A stretch of 8,402 nt of DNA, taken from Gammaproteobacteria bacterium. Lineage in GTDB: Bacteria; Pseudomonadota; Gammaproteobacteria; SZUA-152. This document shows positions 1-5,675 of the stretch, piece by piece. Positions within the stretch are counted from its first letter, which is position 1, and each line of letters opens with the position of its first letter. The stretch spans positions 1-8,402 of the forward strand of contig JAUWVK010000060.1 of assembly GCA_030617485.1 (NCBI GenBank). The letters are read 5' to 3'. Below the pieces are notes generated by a model. That model had not been told where the DNA came from. It did not search any database and saw nothing but the letters and a program-made list of their open reading frames with translations. Both the position numbers and the translations under genes were made by a program.

Positions 1-101
1 GTATTACGAACAGAATATATACCAATCCCGAGCAGGATAAAGGTAAGAATAAGCACAAGGCTTCGATTGTGGATTGACCACCGTATTATGTGGGTAATCA
101 C
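1..101 (-). CDS. cusA: CusA-like heavy-metal RND efflux pump, N-terminal fragment
   Basis: Only the first 33 codons are inside the window; the gene continues past the left edge. The start is GTG at 99-101. The reading begins with Met-Ile-Thr-His-Ile-Ile-Arg and Ser-Ile-His-Asn-Arg, followed by a hydrophobic stretch (about residues 15-28) and Ser-Val-Arg-Asn. This matches the N-terminus of CusA-type pumps, which open with a short amphipathic segment, a Ser-x-x-Asn-Arg motif and transmembrane helix 1 of the inner-membrane, proton-driven trimer that exports Cu(I)/Ag(I). An in-frame stop three codons upstream (TAA, then CAT ATT before GTG) limits the start to GTG or an unlikely ATT. No good Shine-Dalgarno sequence precedes it. 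It lies 63 bases downstream of cusB, in the expected C-B-A order. The RND assignment is firm from position and N-terminal pattern. The metal specificity comes from the neighbouring genes, and CzcA- or SilA-type names are alternatives. Confidence 0.82.
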   Translation of the reverse strand, partial: MITHIIRWSIHNRSLVLILTFILLGIGIYSVRN

Positions 102-164
102 AATATGTTATAGCGCGATATTTCGCTCTTCATGAAAACAGGTAACACATACTTGGCTTTCCTA

Positions 165-1607
165 TTACTCTCCGCCAAGCCTGGACAAACTTGCTCTCAT
201 GCTACTTTCCGAATCGATTAGAAACTGACTCGATGTGACTACTTTGTCACCTTCTGCGAGGCCACTTAATATCTCCACTCGTGTGTCTGTTTCCATTCCA
301 ACACGTACTTTCATCGGCATAAATTTTCCATCACCTATATCGACTATAACCCGCTGTTCATTACCCGTACGTATCAGCGCTTCACGTGGGATACTAAGTA
401 CCTTGCGCCTGGGTTTGGCAAACAGATTTACGTTTGCATACATATTAGGCTTCAGTTGCTCATCCGGATTATCAAACCGTAACCGTACTTTAAGGCTACG
501 AGTTTTTAGATCAATGCTAGGGTAAACATATTCCACCTTACCTTCCCAGGTTTTATCCGGTAAATAAGGTAAATAGGCCTCTGCTCGCTGACCTACTTTC
601 ACCCAATCCGCCTGTCGTTCAAACACCTCTGCCAACAGCCACACACTAGAAAGATCTACCATGTTGATTAATGCTTTGGACGGCTTAACAAACATTCCTT
701 CGCGGACATTAAGTTCGGAAATAACTCCATCATGGGAAGCATATATTTTAATATTCTGCTGAACATTTTTTTTGGTCTTCAACCGCCGAATTTGTGCTTT
801 GGAAACGCCAAGAGCTCGCAATCGTTCACTTGAGGCTTTAATTAATACATCATTCCCTAGCGCTTTAGCCTGAACATACTCTTCCTGCGCATTTACCAGT
901 TTTGGGGAATACACTTCCAGCAACAACTGACCTTTTTTTACTCTTTCGCCCACAGTGTTCACCGCTAACCGTTCGATCCATCCCTCCGTTCTAAGGTTAA
1001 CCGTTCGAATACTGTTCTCGTCTACAGAAACGTAACCGACGCTATCGATACGCCGATAAAGCGTTTTTCTTTTGACAATTTCTGTACGCACACCCAATGA
1101 ATTGACAACATTTGGCGACAGTGAAACCACACCAGATTCACCACCAGATTCCAGCAACACAAGATCCATGCCACAAATTGGACAGGTTGCATCAGAATCT
1201 TTGCTGACTATTTCTGAATGCATAGGGCAAACATAGTTCGGATCAACATGCTTAAGCGCATGATCAAGCGCCGTTTCTTTCTTCGTCGTCTCTTCTTTCT
1301 TTATCGAAACAAGTTGTTTTGGAATTTTGTTATTTTTTTGGGCATTAAATGAAGGACCATTCGACTGGAATATTTCAGACGTCTGCAACGGCAACATATC
1401 TGCTACAGCGAACCTCTGATCATTTGGTTGGACTATATAGAAGCTGATGGGAACCGCCGCCACAAGAACAGCAACGGTAAACTGAAGAACTTTATCAAAA
1501 CCACTCGGGGGATAATTTTCATCTGATTTAACGATCAGACGCAACCAACGCACAGCAACCCACAGGCCATAACCCGATGATTTCGTTTTTTTACGATAAC
1601 CAGTCAA
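165..1607 (-). CDS. cusB: CusB-like RND periplasmic adaptor with N-terminal heavy-metal-binding domain
   Basis: Membrane fusion protein of 480 residues that links the RND pump to the outer-membrane channel and can hand metal to the pump. Order seen: a basic N-terminus; one hydrophobic membrane segment (about 41-60) acting as anchor or uncleaved signal; a linker; a heavy-metal-binding module at 125-150 with Cys127-Pro-Met129-His130 and Cys142-x-x-Cys145-Gly-Met147; then the adaptor body. The body has a lipoyl-like half around 205-235, an alpha-hairpin (about 238-285), the second lipoyl half (about 288-312), and beta-barrel and membrane-proximal domains (about 320-470). The segments Trp-Ile-Glu-Arg-Leu, Tyr-Ser-Pro-Lys-Leu and Lys-Pro-Asn-Met-Tyr-Ala-Asn-Val are typical of CusB. 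The start is TTG, set by a strong Shine-Dalgarno sequence and by a 4-base TTGA overlap with the cusC stop, so translation is probably coupled to cusC. The Cys/His/Met module favours Cu/Ag over Co/Zn/Cd. Known CusB proteins often carry it, so the fusion itself is not new. Confidence 0.93.
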   Translation of the reverse strand: MTGYRKKTKSSGYGLWVAVRWLRLIVKSDENYPPSGFDKVLQFTVAVLVAAVPISFYIVQPNDQRFAVADMLPLQTSEIFQSNGPSFNAQKNNKIPKQLVSIKKEETTKKETALDHALKHVDPNYVCPMHSEIVSKDSDATCPICGMDLVLLESGGESGVVSLSPNVVNSLGVRTEIVKRKTLYRRIDSVGYVSVDENSIRTVNLRTEGWIERLAVNTVGERVKKGQLLLEVYSPKLVNAQEEYVQAKALGNDVLIKASSERLRALGVSKAQIRRLKTKKNVQQNIKIYASHDGVISELNVREGMFVKPSKALINMVDLSSVWLLAEVFERQADWVKVGQRAEAYLPYLPDKTWEGKVEYVYPSIDLKTRSLKVRLRFDNPDEQLKPNMYANVNLFAKPRRKVLSIPREALIRTGNEQRVIVDIGDGKFMPMKVRVGMETDTRVEILSGLAEGDKVVTSSQFLIDSESSMRASLSRLGGE

Positions 1608-2908
1608 ACCATTCCTCCGGCAAGATAAAGCAAGTCCACTTTGGATTTTGCACGATCGACCAGCAATCGTAAATGCTTCAGCCGACTATCCAGTTCGGTT
1701 AATCTTGCGCGGACTAGTTCACCAAAATCTGAAACTCCTGATTGATAAGCATTAAGTGCTGCTTCCGTATTTTGTTTCGCCTGAGGCAATAACATGGACT
1801 CAAAGTATCTGAGGCGTTCAGTTATTTGCTGGTATGTAGTACTACTACGATCAAGTTTCTCCAACAAAAGCCTGTGCTTCTCTCTGACGCTGCTCTGCCG
1901 CGCCATAAGAGTGGCACGCCCAGCATCTACCAGCTTATCCTGTCGTGAACCCGTGAAAAATGGCAGATCAACCTTTACTACTGCAGTCAGCATATCGTCT
2001 AGATCAGCTTTACGAACACCATACGTTACATCCAGCATCCAGGATGGCTTATAGCGAGACTCCTCCGCCTTCACATTATGACGGGCCGCTTGCACTCCTG
2101 ACTCTACGGCCCTCAGAGCAGGATGCTGGCTCAATGAAACCTCCGCTATAGCCACATTCGGCACAGGAGGTAGCTCGGGAAAACTCATAGAAAGCTTTCC
2201 TTCCGTGGCACCAATCCATTTTTTCAGGCCAACTAGCGCACGCTCCTTGTCTGTTTCAATTGCAATCTCCCTGTCCTTTAGGAGGCTCAACTCCAACTGA
2301 GCACGCACCACGTGTTGCTGGTTGCCACGACCCGCACGGTATTGAAATTGAGTGATTTTAGCCAATTGCTCAAAAACAGACTCACTTTCAACCACTAATT
2401 CATGAGCCTTATGCTGGAAATATAACTCGAACCAGGCATACCGTACCTGGCGTTTCACCTCAAACTTCCTGTCACTTAAGACAGCTTTTTGGCCATCAGA
2501 TAATGCGTTCCAGAGATTGGCTTTTGCCTGCGTAAGGCCCGAGGGAGGGAAAACCTGGCTAATACCAATAACGCTTTGTGTCATGGGTTCCTGATCAAGC
2601 TTAAATGACCCGGTTGGCACATTGACGATACCAAGTTTAAGCTTCGGATCTGGCAGCGTATCGGCAGCCACTGCGCGGGCAGAAAAACTTTTTTGCATTG
2701 CACCAGCACGTGAAATCAGGTGATCAATACTTAGTGCCAAATGTTCAGCAGCAACCAGCGACAATCCTTCTTCCTCTCCCTTTTCTGCTCCCAGCAAAAC
2801 ACGAGATGAAGGTGCTGACACACAAACGCCAAAAGCCGCCACATTGAGCAGCAGCATCACCACCCAGGCAACAGCTTTTGACATCAGCTTATTTCGTACA
2901 ACTTCCAC
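1604..2908 (-). CDS. cusC: CusC-like outer-membrane efflux channel (TolC family)
   Basis: A 434-residue TolC-family protein forming the outer-membrane exit duct of the CusCBA complex. A signal peptide covers about residues 1-31: a basic start, hydrophobic 12-29, and possible cleavage after Val-Ser-Ala. No lipobox is visible, although many CusC proteins are lipoproteins. The mature part shows two outer-membrane-efflux repeats. In the first, Asp-Pro-Lys-Leu-Lys-Leu-Gly (87-93), Asn-Val-Pro-Thr-Gly-Ser-Phe (96-102) and Gln-Glu-Pro-Met-Thr-Gln (106-111) lead into a long alpha-helical coiled region (about 130-240). In the second, a beta segment (about 290-318) is followed by helices (about 325-425). 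The Pro-x-x-Ser-Phe and Glu-Pro-Met-Thr pattern is typical of channels paired with heavy-metal RND pumps. The GTG start has AGGAAG 5 bases upstream; an in-frame ATG at 2882-2884 lacks a comparable site. It ends overlapping cusB and starts 85 bases after the barrel gene. Confidence 0.9.
   Translation of the reverse strand: MEVVRNKLMSKAVAWVVMLLLNVAAFGVCVSAPSSRVLLGAEKGEEEGLSLVAAEHLALSIDHLISRAGAMQKSFSARAVAADTLPDPKLKLGIVNVPTGSFKLDQEPMTQSVIGISQVFPPSGLTQAKANLWNALSDGQKAVLSDRKFEVKRQVRYAWFELYFQHKAHELVVESESVFEQLAKITQFQYRAGRGNQQHVVRAQLELSLLKDREIAIETDKERALVGLKKWIGATEGKLSMSFPELPPVPNVAIAEVSLSQHPALRAVESGVQAARHNVKAEESRYKPSWMLDVTYGVRKADLDDMLTAVVKVDLPFFTGSRQDKLVDAGRATLMARQSSVREKHRLLLEKLDRSSTTYQQITERLRYFESMLLPQAKQNTEAALNAYQSGVSDFGELVRARLTELDSRLKHLRLLVDRAKSKVDLLYLAGGMV
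1613..1618 (-). promoter_or_regulatory. Shine-Dalgarno sequence fixing the TTG start of cusB
   Basis: GGAGGA on the minus strand lies 5 bases before the TTG at 1605-1607. The nearby ATG at 1610-1612 is in the cusC frame and encodes its penultimate residue, so it cannot start cusB. The site lies inside the last codons of cusC, as expected for a coupled gene pair. Confidence 0.75.
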
Positions 2909-2913
2909 TACGA

Positions 2914-2919
2914 CTTCCT
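2914..2919 (-). promoter_or_regulatory. Shine-Dalgarno sequence supporting the GTG start of cusC
   Basis: AGGAAG on the minus strand lies 5 bases before GTG at 2906-2908. It supports the longer protein over the in-frame ATG eight codons further in. Confidence 0.6.
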
Positions 2920-2993
2920 ATAACTCCACGCGCAAATAAATCTACAACAAAACAACTTCGTAAAACTACATCACAATTCTGATTTTAAAAGAA

Positions 2994-4157
2994 TCACATT
3001 GCCATGTATTGGTAACCAATGGATATTATCCTGTCGGTTTCCATCTGTGGTCCATTGAGGTCCTGTAAAATGGGCGCACCCACTTCAAGACTTACCATGT
3101 GATATTTAGCAAAGTGTCCGCTAACGCCAACCAGCAAGTCTGCACGCTTACCTCCGGTTGCATCTGTATCGTTTGTTGGTGCCATCATTACCATCATTGC
3201 CGGAATATTTGAGTCAGCACCATCGATTTTATCCCAGTTTTTATATGCCAAACGACCAGACAAAGTCAGATTCTTATTAACAGAATATTTACCATAGCCC
3301 GTCACTTCAACAATATCCCCCAGGGCATAGTCGTTATCATTTTCGCCGATGTGATAGGTATAACTTGCCTGCCCACCCCAGGTCCAAACCCCTGACCCTT
3401 TTTGATACGTTATTGAAGGAATAAGGTCGTAGGTGCCTGACCCCAGCTGCATCGCATAAGGGGCTTGCATATCAGCATTTGTGAAAGACACACCAGTAAC
3501 CGGGTTAGTCATGGTCATGGTGACTTTTTCATCGATGCTGCCGGTAGGAATACTCAAGCCAACACTGGCCGTCCAGCTATTATCCAGCTTAAACATACCG
3601 TCAATCCGGGTATCACCAACACCACTGGTATCCATTGAGCCAAACATATCCATCGGCGAGCCGTCCGGATTCGTCATTGGCATACCATTGGCCATTACCA
3701 TGTGCATGACCATATCCATGTCATTGGATAAATAATTCACCATACCCATTAGGGTAAAATTATCAGTGAAGCCATACATGGCCATCACCATATGCATGTC
3801 CATATCCATACTTGTGGGTGACATCATATAGGGTGTATTCATATTATTGGTCGGCGGCATACCCATGGCCGCGCCCGAAATGTCCTGGGTACTCACACTG
3901 TCTGTGCCATCGAGCAAGCCATCCATGGTCATACGCATAAACTTGTACTCAAACATAAAGCCACCTTTGCCATGCCCATGGTGAATATGTTGCCCGGCGG
4001 TTGAATCATGTTTGCTGTGATCCATAGCTGACATGTCGTGGCCTGACATATCATGCCCGGCATGTTCATCATCTGCTGCTACAGCTGAAAAAGGTACAGC
4101 GAATAAAGCTCCAGCAACGCCCATTACAGGCATTGCCATACGGCAAAATAATCTCAT
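2994..4157 (-). CDS. Met/His-rich outer-membrane beta-barrel protein of a copper-associated family
   Basis: A 387-residue protein with a clear signal peptide (cleavage near Ala-Val-Ala28 / Ala-Asp-Asp) followed by a His/Met tail at 31-63: nine His and three Met in repeats such as Gly-His-Asp-Met-Ser. The rest alternates polar and hydrophobic residues and ends in an aromatic strand (Ser-Ile-Gly-Tyr-Gln-Tyr-Met-Ala-Met), as in outer-membrane barrels. Family landmarks are Pro-Thr-Ser-Met-Asp-Met (114-119), Ile-Pro-Thr-Gly-Ser-Ile-Asp-Glu (203-210), Gln-Leu-Gly-Ser-Gly-Thr-Tyr-Asp-Leu (237-245) and Gly-Glu-Asn-Asp-Asn-Asp-Tyr (271-277). I know this type as transporter-like or hypothetical barrels beside copper genes, probably related to Phenol_MetA_deg-type barrels. 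I count 47 Met (12%), concentrated at 68-161. The ATG has AGGGG just upstream. Its place between cusF and cusC implies a role in Cu/Ag handling, but whether it is a pore, a metal buffer or a metal trap at the surface is not shown. Confidence 0.8.
   Translation of the reverse strand: MRLFCRMAMPVMGVAGALFAVPFSAVAADDEHAGHDMSGHDMSAMDHSKHDSTAGQHIHHGHGKGGFMFEYKFMRMTMDGLLDGTDSVSTQDISGAAMGMPPTNNMNTPYMMSPTSMDMDMHMVMAMYGFTDNFTLMGMVNYLSNDMDMVMHMVMANGMPMTNPDGSPMDMFGSMDTSGVGDTRIDGMFKLDNSWTASVGLSIPTGSIDEKVTMTMTNPVTGVSFTNADMQAPYAMQLGSGTYDLIPSITYQKGSGVWTWGGQASYTYHIGENDNDYALGDIVEVTGYGKYSVNKNLTLSGRLAYKNWDKIDGADSNIPAMMVMMAPTNDTDATGGKRADLLVGVSGHFAKYHMVSLEVGAPILQDLNGPQMETDRIISIGYQYMAM
3675..3719 (-). other. Second Met-dense segment of the barrel protein
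   Basis: This codes for residues 147-161 and contains seven Met in 15 residues, alternating with Asp, Val, His and Ala. It repeats the theme of residues 117-127 (coded at 3777-3809), and the DNA of the two segments is similar (GCCAT-ACCAT-TGCATG-CCATATCCAT on the plus strand), which suggests a local duplication. Alternate Met on a beta strand would line up on one face, suitable for soft Cu(I)/Ag(I) coordination. Confidence 0.55.
4029..4058 (-). repeat. Tandem 15-bp repeat coding Gly-His-Asp-Met-Ser units
   Basis: Two adjacent 15-base units (4029-4043 and 4044-4058) match at 12 of 15 positions and encode neighbouring Gly-His-Asp-Met-Ser copies in the mature N-terminal tail of the barrel protein. 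This looks like an in-frame duplication enlarging a metal-binding tail. Confidence 0.6.
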
Positions 4158-4323
4158 TATGTTTCCCCTAAATTAAGTATCCAGCGCCAACCAAACAGTT
4201 AACGCTTTTTATTTTTTGCAAGTTGAGACAAGTAATATTGTCAGCCTGCATCACCATATTTCCACATGATAAAGAACTAACGGAAAGAACGCTTTACTCG
4301 CCCCAACCTAAATAATTCCTGAA
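4158..4323. other. Spacer between cusF and the barrel gene
   Basis: 166 bases without an ORF. The only clear element is the Shine-Dalgarno region of the barrel gene (AGGGGAAAC on the minus strand next to the ATG). I see no convincing terminator hairpin with a T run, so read-through from cusF is likely, and no internal promoter I would defend. Confidence 0.5.
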
Positions 4324-4677
4324 TCAATGCATATGAGAGTGAGAATCCCCTTTAGCGCCTGACGAATTTTTCGCCAACCCTAAATCTTCTATTTCCACAA
4401 TCACCAGGTTTCCACCTTTGCCTTTTTCAAGCACAAAAGCCACCGCATGCCCCTTTTTAACCTCATCAAGCATGGCCGGATCATAGACTTTAAAATCCAT
4501 GGTCATTGCGCCCATTCCCAATCCCGATATCGGTCCATGTGAGATATTTAACTTACGGTCTGTTAATTTAATCATGTTAATCACGCCTTTCGCAGAATGC
4601 CCCTCTTCCGCCCATGTACTCGATGAATAAAGCACACTTAACGCAACCACACATAACAGCTGAACAAATAATTTCAT
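4324..4677 (-). CDS. cusF: CusF-like periplasmic Cu(I)/Ag(I) metallochaperone
   Basis: A 117-residue secreted protein. The signal peptide has probable cleavage after Thr-Trp-Ala23. It is followed by one CusF-type small beta-barrel (about 30-100). The metal-site region Ile-Ser-His47-Gly-Pro-Ile ... Gly-Met55-Gly-Ala-Met58-Thr-Met60-Asp-Phe aligns without gaps to E. coli CusF. His36, Met47 and Met49 there are matched by His47, Met58 and Met60, while Trp44 is replaced by Met55. Lys-Lys-Gly-His-Ala-Val-Ala-Phe (74-81) is the usual Lys-x-Gly-x-x-Val-x-Phe strand. An extra short tail, Ser-His-Ser-His-Met-His (112-117), could bind more metal. Its known role is to deliver periplasmic metal to CusB/CusA. 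ATG follows AGGGGATGTGTT. It is the first gene of the efflux operon, downstream of a recognisable promoter, with 166 bases to the barrel gene. Confidence 0.92.
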   Translation of the reverse strand: MKLFVQLLCVVALSVLYSSSTWAEEGHSAKGVINMIKLTDRKLNISHGPISGLGMGAMTMDFKVYDPAMLDEVKKGHAVAFVLEKGKGGNLVIVEIEDLGLAKNSSGAKGDSHSHMH

Positions 4678-4722
4678 AACACATCCCCTAAAAAATCAGT
4701 AAAAACCCTATATAATATAACG

Positions 4723-4746
4723 TGATAAGATAATCTTTTCTTATCA
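4723..4746. promoter_or_regulatory. Perfect 8-bp inverted repeat at the expected transcript start
   Basis: TGATAAGA (4723-4730) and TCTTATCA (4739-4746) are perfect inverted copies separated by 8 bases. The position, just downstream of the candidate -10, suits a repressor operator or a 5'-leader hairpin in the cus mRNA. The half-site spacing of 16 bases between arm starts would place both half-sites on roughly similar helix faces. Confidence 0.4.
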
Positions 4747-4754
4747 TCACCTGT

Positions 4755-4784
4755 ATTAATGCCTAAATTAGCATCAAGTGTCAA
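4755..4784 (-). promoter_or_regulatory. Candidate sigma70 promoter of the cus operon
   Basis: On the minus strand a perfect -35 box, TTGACA (4779-4784), is followed after 18 bases by ATTAAT (4755-4760), which matches TATAAT at 4 of 6. Transcription would start near 4748, leaving a leader of about 70 bases before the cusF ATG. The weak -10 and long spacer are what one expects of an activator-dependent promoter. The -10 could instead be a shifted hexamer giving 17 to 20 bases of spacing. Confidence 0.5.
4756..4777. promoter_or_regulatory. Dyad in the promoter spacer, possible regulator site
   Basis: On the minus strand the arms TTGATGC (4771-4777) and GCATTAA (4756-4762) are inverted repeats with one G/T mismatch around an 8-base centre. 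The dyad sits between the -35 and -10 boxes, where MerR-family regulators bind. It does not resemble the GC-rich CueR consensus that I know, nor the CusR box, so the regulator is unassigned. Confidence 0.35.
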
Positions 4785-4853
4785 CCATGGTGTTTTTATG
4801 GGCTTTATTGCTCAATTTTCAGGAAAGAAGGGTAAAAGAAAAGCTCAATATTT

Positions 4854-5450
4854 TCAAAAAGATATACGATTATGAAACTCAAGACCCGCATTACTTCCAG
4901 CTAGCCGAAAACGCGTGGCACCTGCATTAGCAATCAGAGTTCGATAGGCGACTTCTGGGGAGATTCCAAGGACATGAGCCATAGCGGCCCTGATTACCCC
5001 TGCATGCGTCACTATCAATATGTGCTTACCCGTATGCTTTTTAGCCACATCATCATAAGCGGAGGCCACCCGCTGAAAAAACACACCCAAAGGCTCTGCA
5101 CCTTCAGGGCGATGGTTTACTGGATCTCGATAAAAAGCTTCATACTCATCCGCATTATTTTGCTGAATTTCTGCCCTTTCCCTCCCTTCCCAGGAACCAA
5201 ACCCCACCTCTTTGAGCCTGTTATCCACCCTTATGGGAATTGAGTGTTTCTCTCCCAACGCCTCAGCGAACAATCTGCATCGAGATAAAGGAGAACAAAA
5301 GATCACATCCCATGGGCAGTCATTCCCCACTGCGCTCCACATTTGAGACCAGCCTTTTTCGCTCAACAAATCATCCACGCCATTACCACGATAGGTGCTC
5401 GTCCCCTGAGGCTCTCCATGGCGAAGAAAATCTACCACCGTATCCATCAT
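4854..5450 (-). CDS. Histidine phosphatase family protein (phosphoglycerate mutase-like)
   Basis: A 198-residue cytosolic protein with the full catalytic set of the branch-1 histidine phosphatases. The phosphate pocket and nucleophile are Leu-Arg10-His11-Gly-Glu. A second pocket arginine is Arg57 in Cys-Ser-Pro-Leu-Ser-Arg-Cys. The acid/base region is Glu81-Val-Gly-Phe-Gly-Ser-Trp-Glu88-Gly, and the second histidine is His149 in Val-Thr-His-Ala-Gly-Val. Length and the Phe-Gly-Ser-Trp-Glu-Gly pattern resemble CobC-like alpha-ribazole phosphatases and small phosphoglycerate mutase-like enzymes. No cobalamin gene is nearby, so no substrate is assigned. The first of two consecutive ATGs is chosen because AAGGAG lies 8 bases upstream. 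The gene is divergent from the HD-GYP gene and lies upstream of cusF on the same strand. The intervening 176 bases hold the cus promoter, and I see no terminator hairpin there. Confidence 0.88.
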   Translation of the reverse strand: MMDTVVDFLRHGEPQGTSTYRGNGVDDLLSEKGWSQMWSAVGNDCPWDVIFCSPLSRCRLFAEALGEKHSIPIRVDNRLKEVGFGSWEGRERAEIQQNNADEYEAFYRDPVNHRPEGAEPLGVFFQRVASAYDDVAKKHTGKHILIVTHAGVIRAAMAHVLGISPEVAYRTLIANAGATRFRLAGSNAGLEFHNRISF

Positions 5451-5584
5451 CTATCAGACTCCTTTATTTGGAAAACCAACGACCAAATATTTTTCCTTAT
5501 TAACAACAATCAGTTAAACCATAGAACCATCCTAAATCAATGGCTAAATTGCTGCCAAATTACTGAATATTGTACAAATTTTAC

Positions 5585-5617
5585 TTAATATTCCACATCC
5601 CACGCCGAAACTATAAT
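5585..5617 (+). promoter_or_regulatory. Candidate promoter of the HD-GYP gene
   Basis: TATAAT at 5612-5617 is a perfect sigma70 -10 box, but no good -35 lies 16-18 bases upstream. Overlapping it, TTAATATT (5585-5592), 11 bases, then GCCGAAAC (5604-5611) matches the flagellar sigma28 pattern at 11 of 16 positions. Either reading would give a leader of about 50-60 bases. Confidence 0.35.
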
Positions 5618-5639
5618 GTGAGATAATGATCAGATAAAT

Positions 5640-5654
5640 AGCCCCATTCGGGCT
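5640..5654 (+). other. Small GC-rich hairpin in the HD-GYP leader
   Basis: AGCCC (5640-5644) and GGGCT (5650-5654) pair around the loop CATTC, 21 bases before the ATG. It has no T run, so it is not a standard terminator. It could influence ribosome access, since the gene has only a weak Shine-Dalgarno sequence. Confidence 0.35.
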
Positions 5655-5675
5655 TATACATAACGCTGTGAAAAC

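Larger units (their letters stand above)
5451..5675. other. Divergent intergenic region between phosphatase and HD-GYP genes
   Basis: 225 AT-rich bases. They contain a perfect TTGTACAA palindrome (5570-5577) and two AATATT copies 21 bases apart (5566-5571 and 5587-5592), about two helical turns, which could be protein contacts. A TATAAT box faces the HD-GYP gene. No convincing promoter for the phosphatase stands out. Confidence 0.4.

Noticed and set aside
235..525. Plus-strand ORF of 96 codons inside cusB
   Set aside because: It is a shadow of the well-supported cusB frame, with low-complexity Ser/Arg-rich content and no recognisable motif.
1794..2151. Overlapping plus-strand ORFs inside cusC
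   Set aside because: Antisense shadows of a clear TolC-family gene, with no ribosome site or domain.
2882..2884. Internal ATG as the start of cusC
   Set aside because: The GTG at 2906-2908 has AGGAAG at good spacing, while this ATG has no comparable site. Either choice keeps the signal peptide, so it is not fully excluded.
3675..4058. Repetitive CAT-rich DNA as a CRISPR or microsatellite
   Set aside because: The pattern follows the codon frame of Met/His/Asp-rich protein and has no regular repeat-spacer structure.
4854..5450. Naming the phosphatase cobC
   Set aside because: Sequence similarity alone does not separate CobC from other small histidine phosphatases, and no cobalamin genes are nearby.
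4974..5588. Chain of plus-strand ORFs across the phosphatase gene
   Set aside because: The minus-strand frame holds every histidine phosphatase motif; the plus-strand products have no recognisable features.
5640..5654. Hairpin as part of a cyclic-di-GMP riboswitch
   Set aside because: The leader is too short, and I see none of the conserved GEMM core sequences; only a single 5-bp stem is present.
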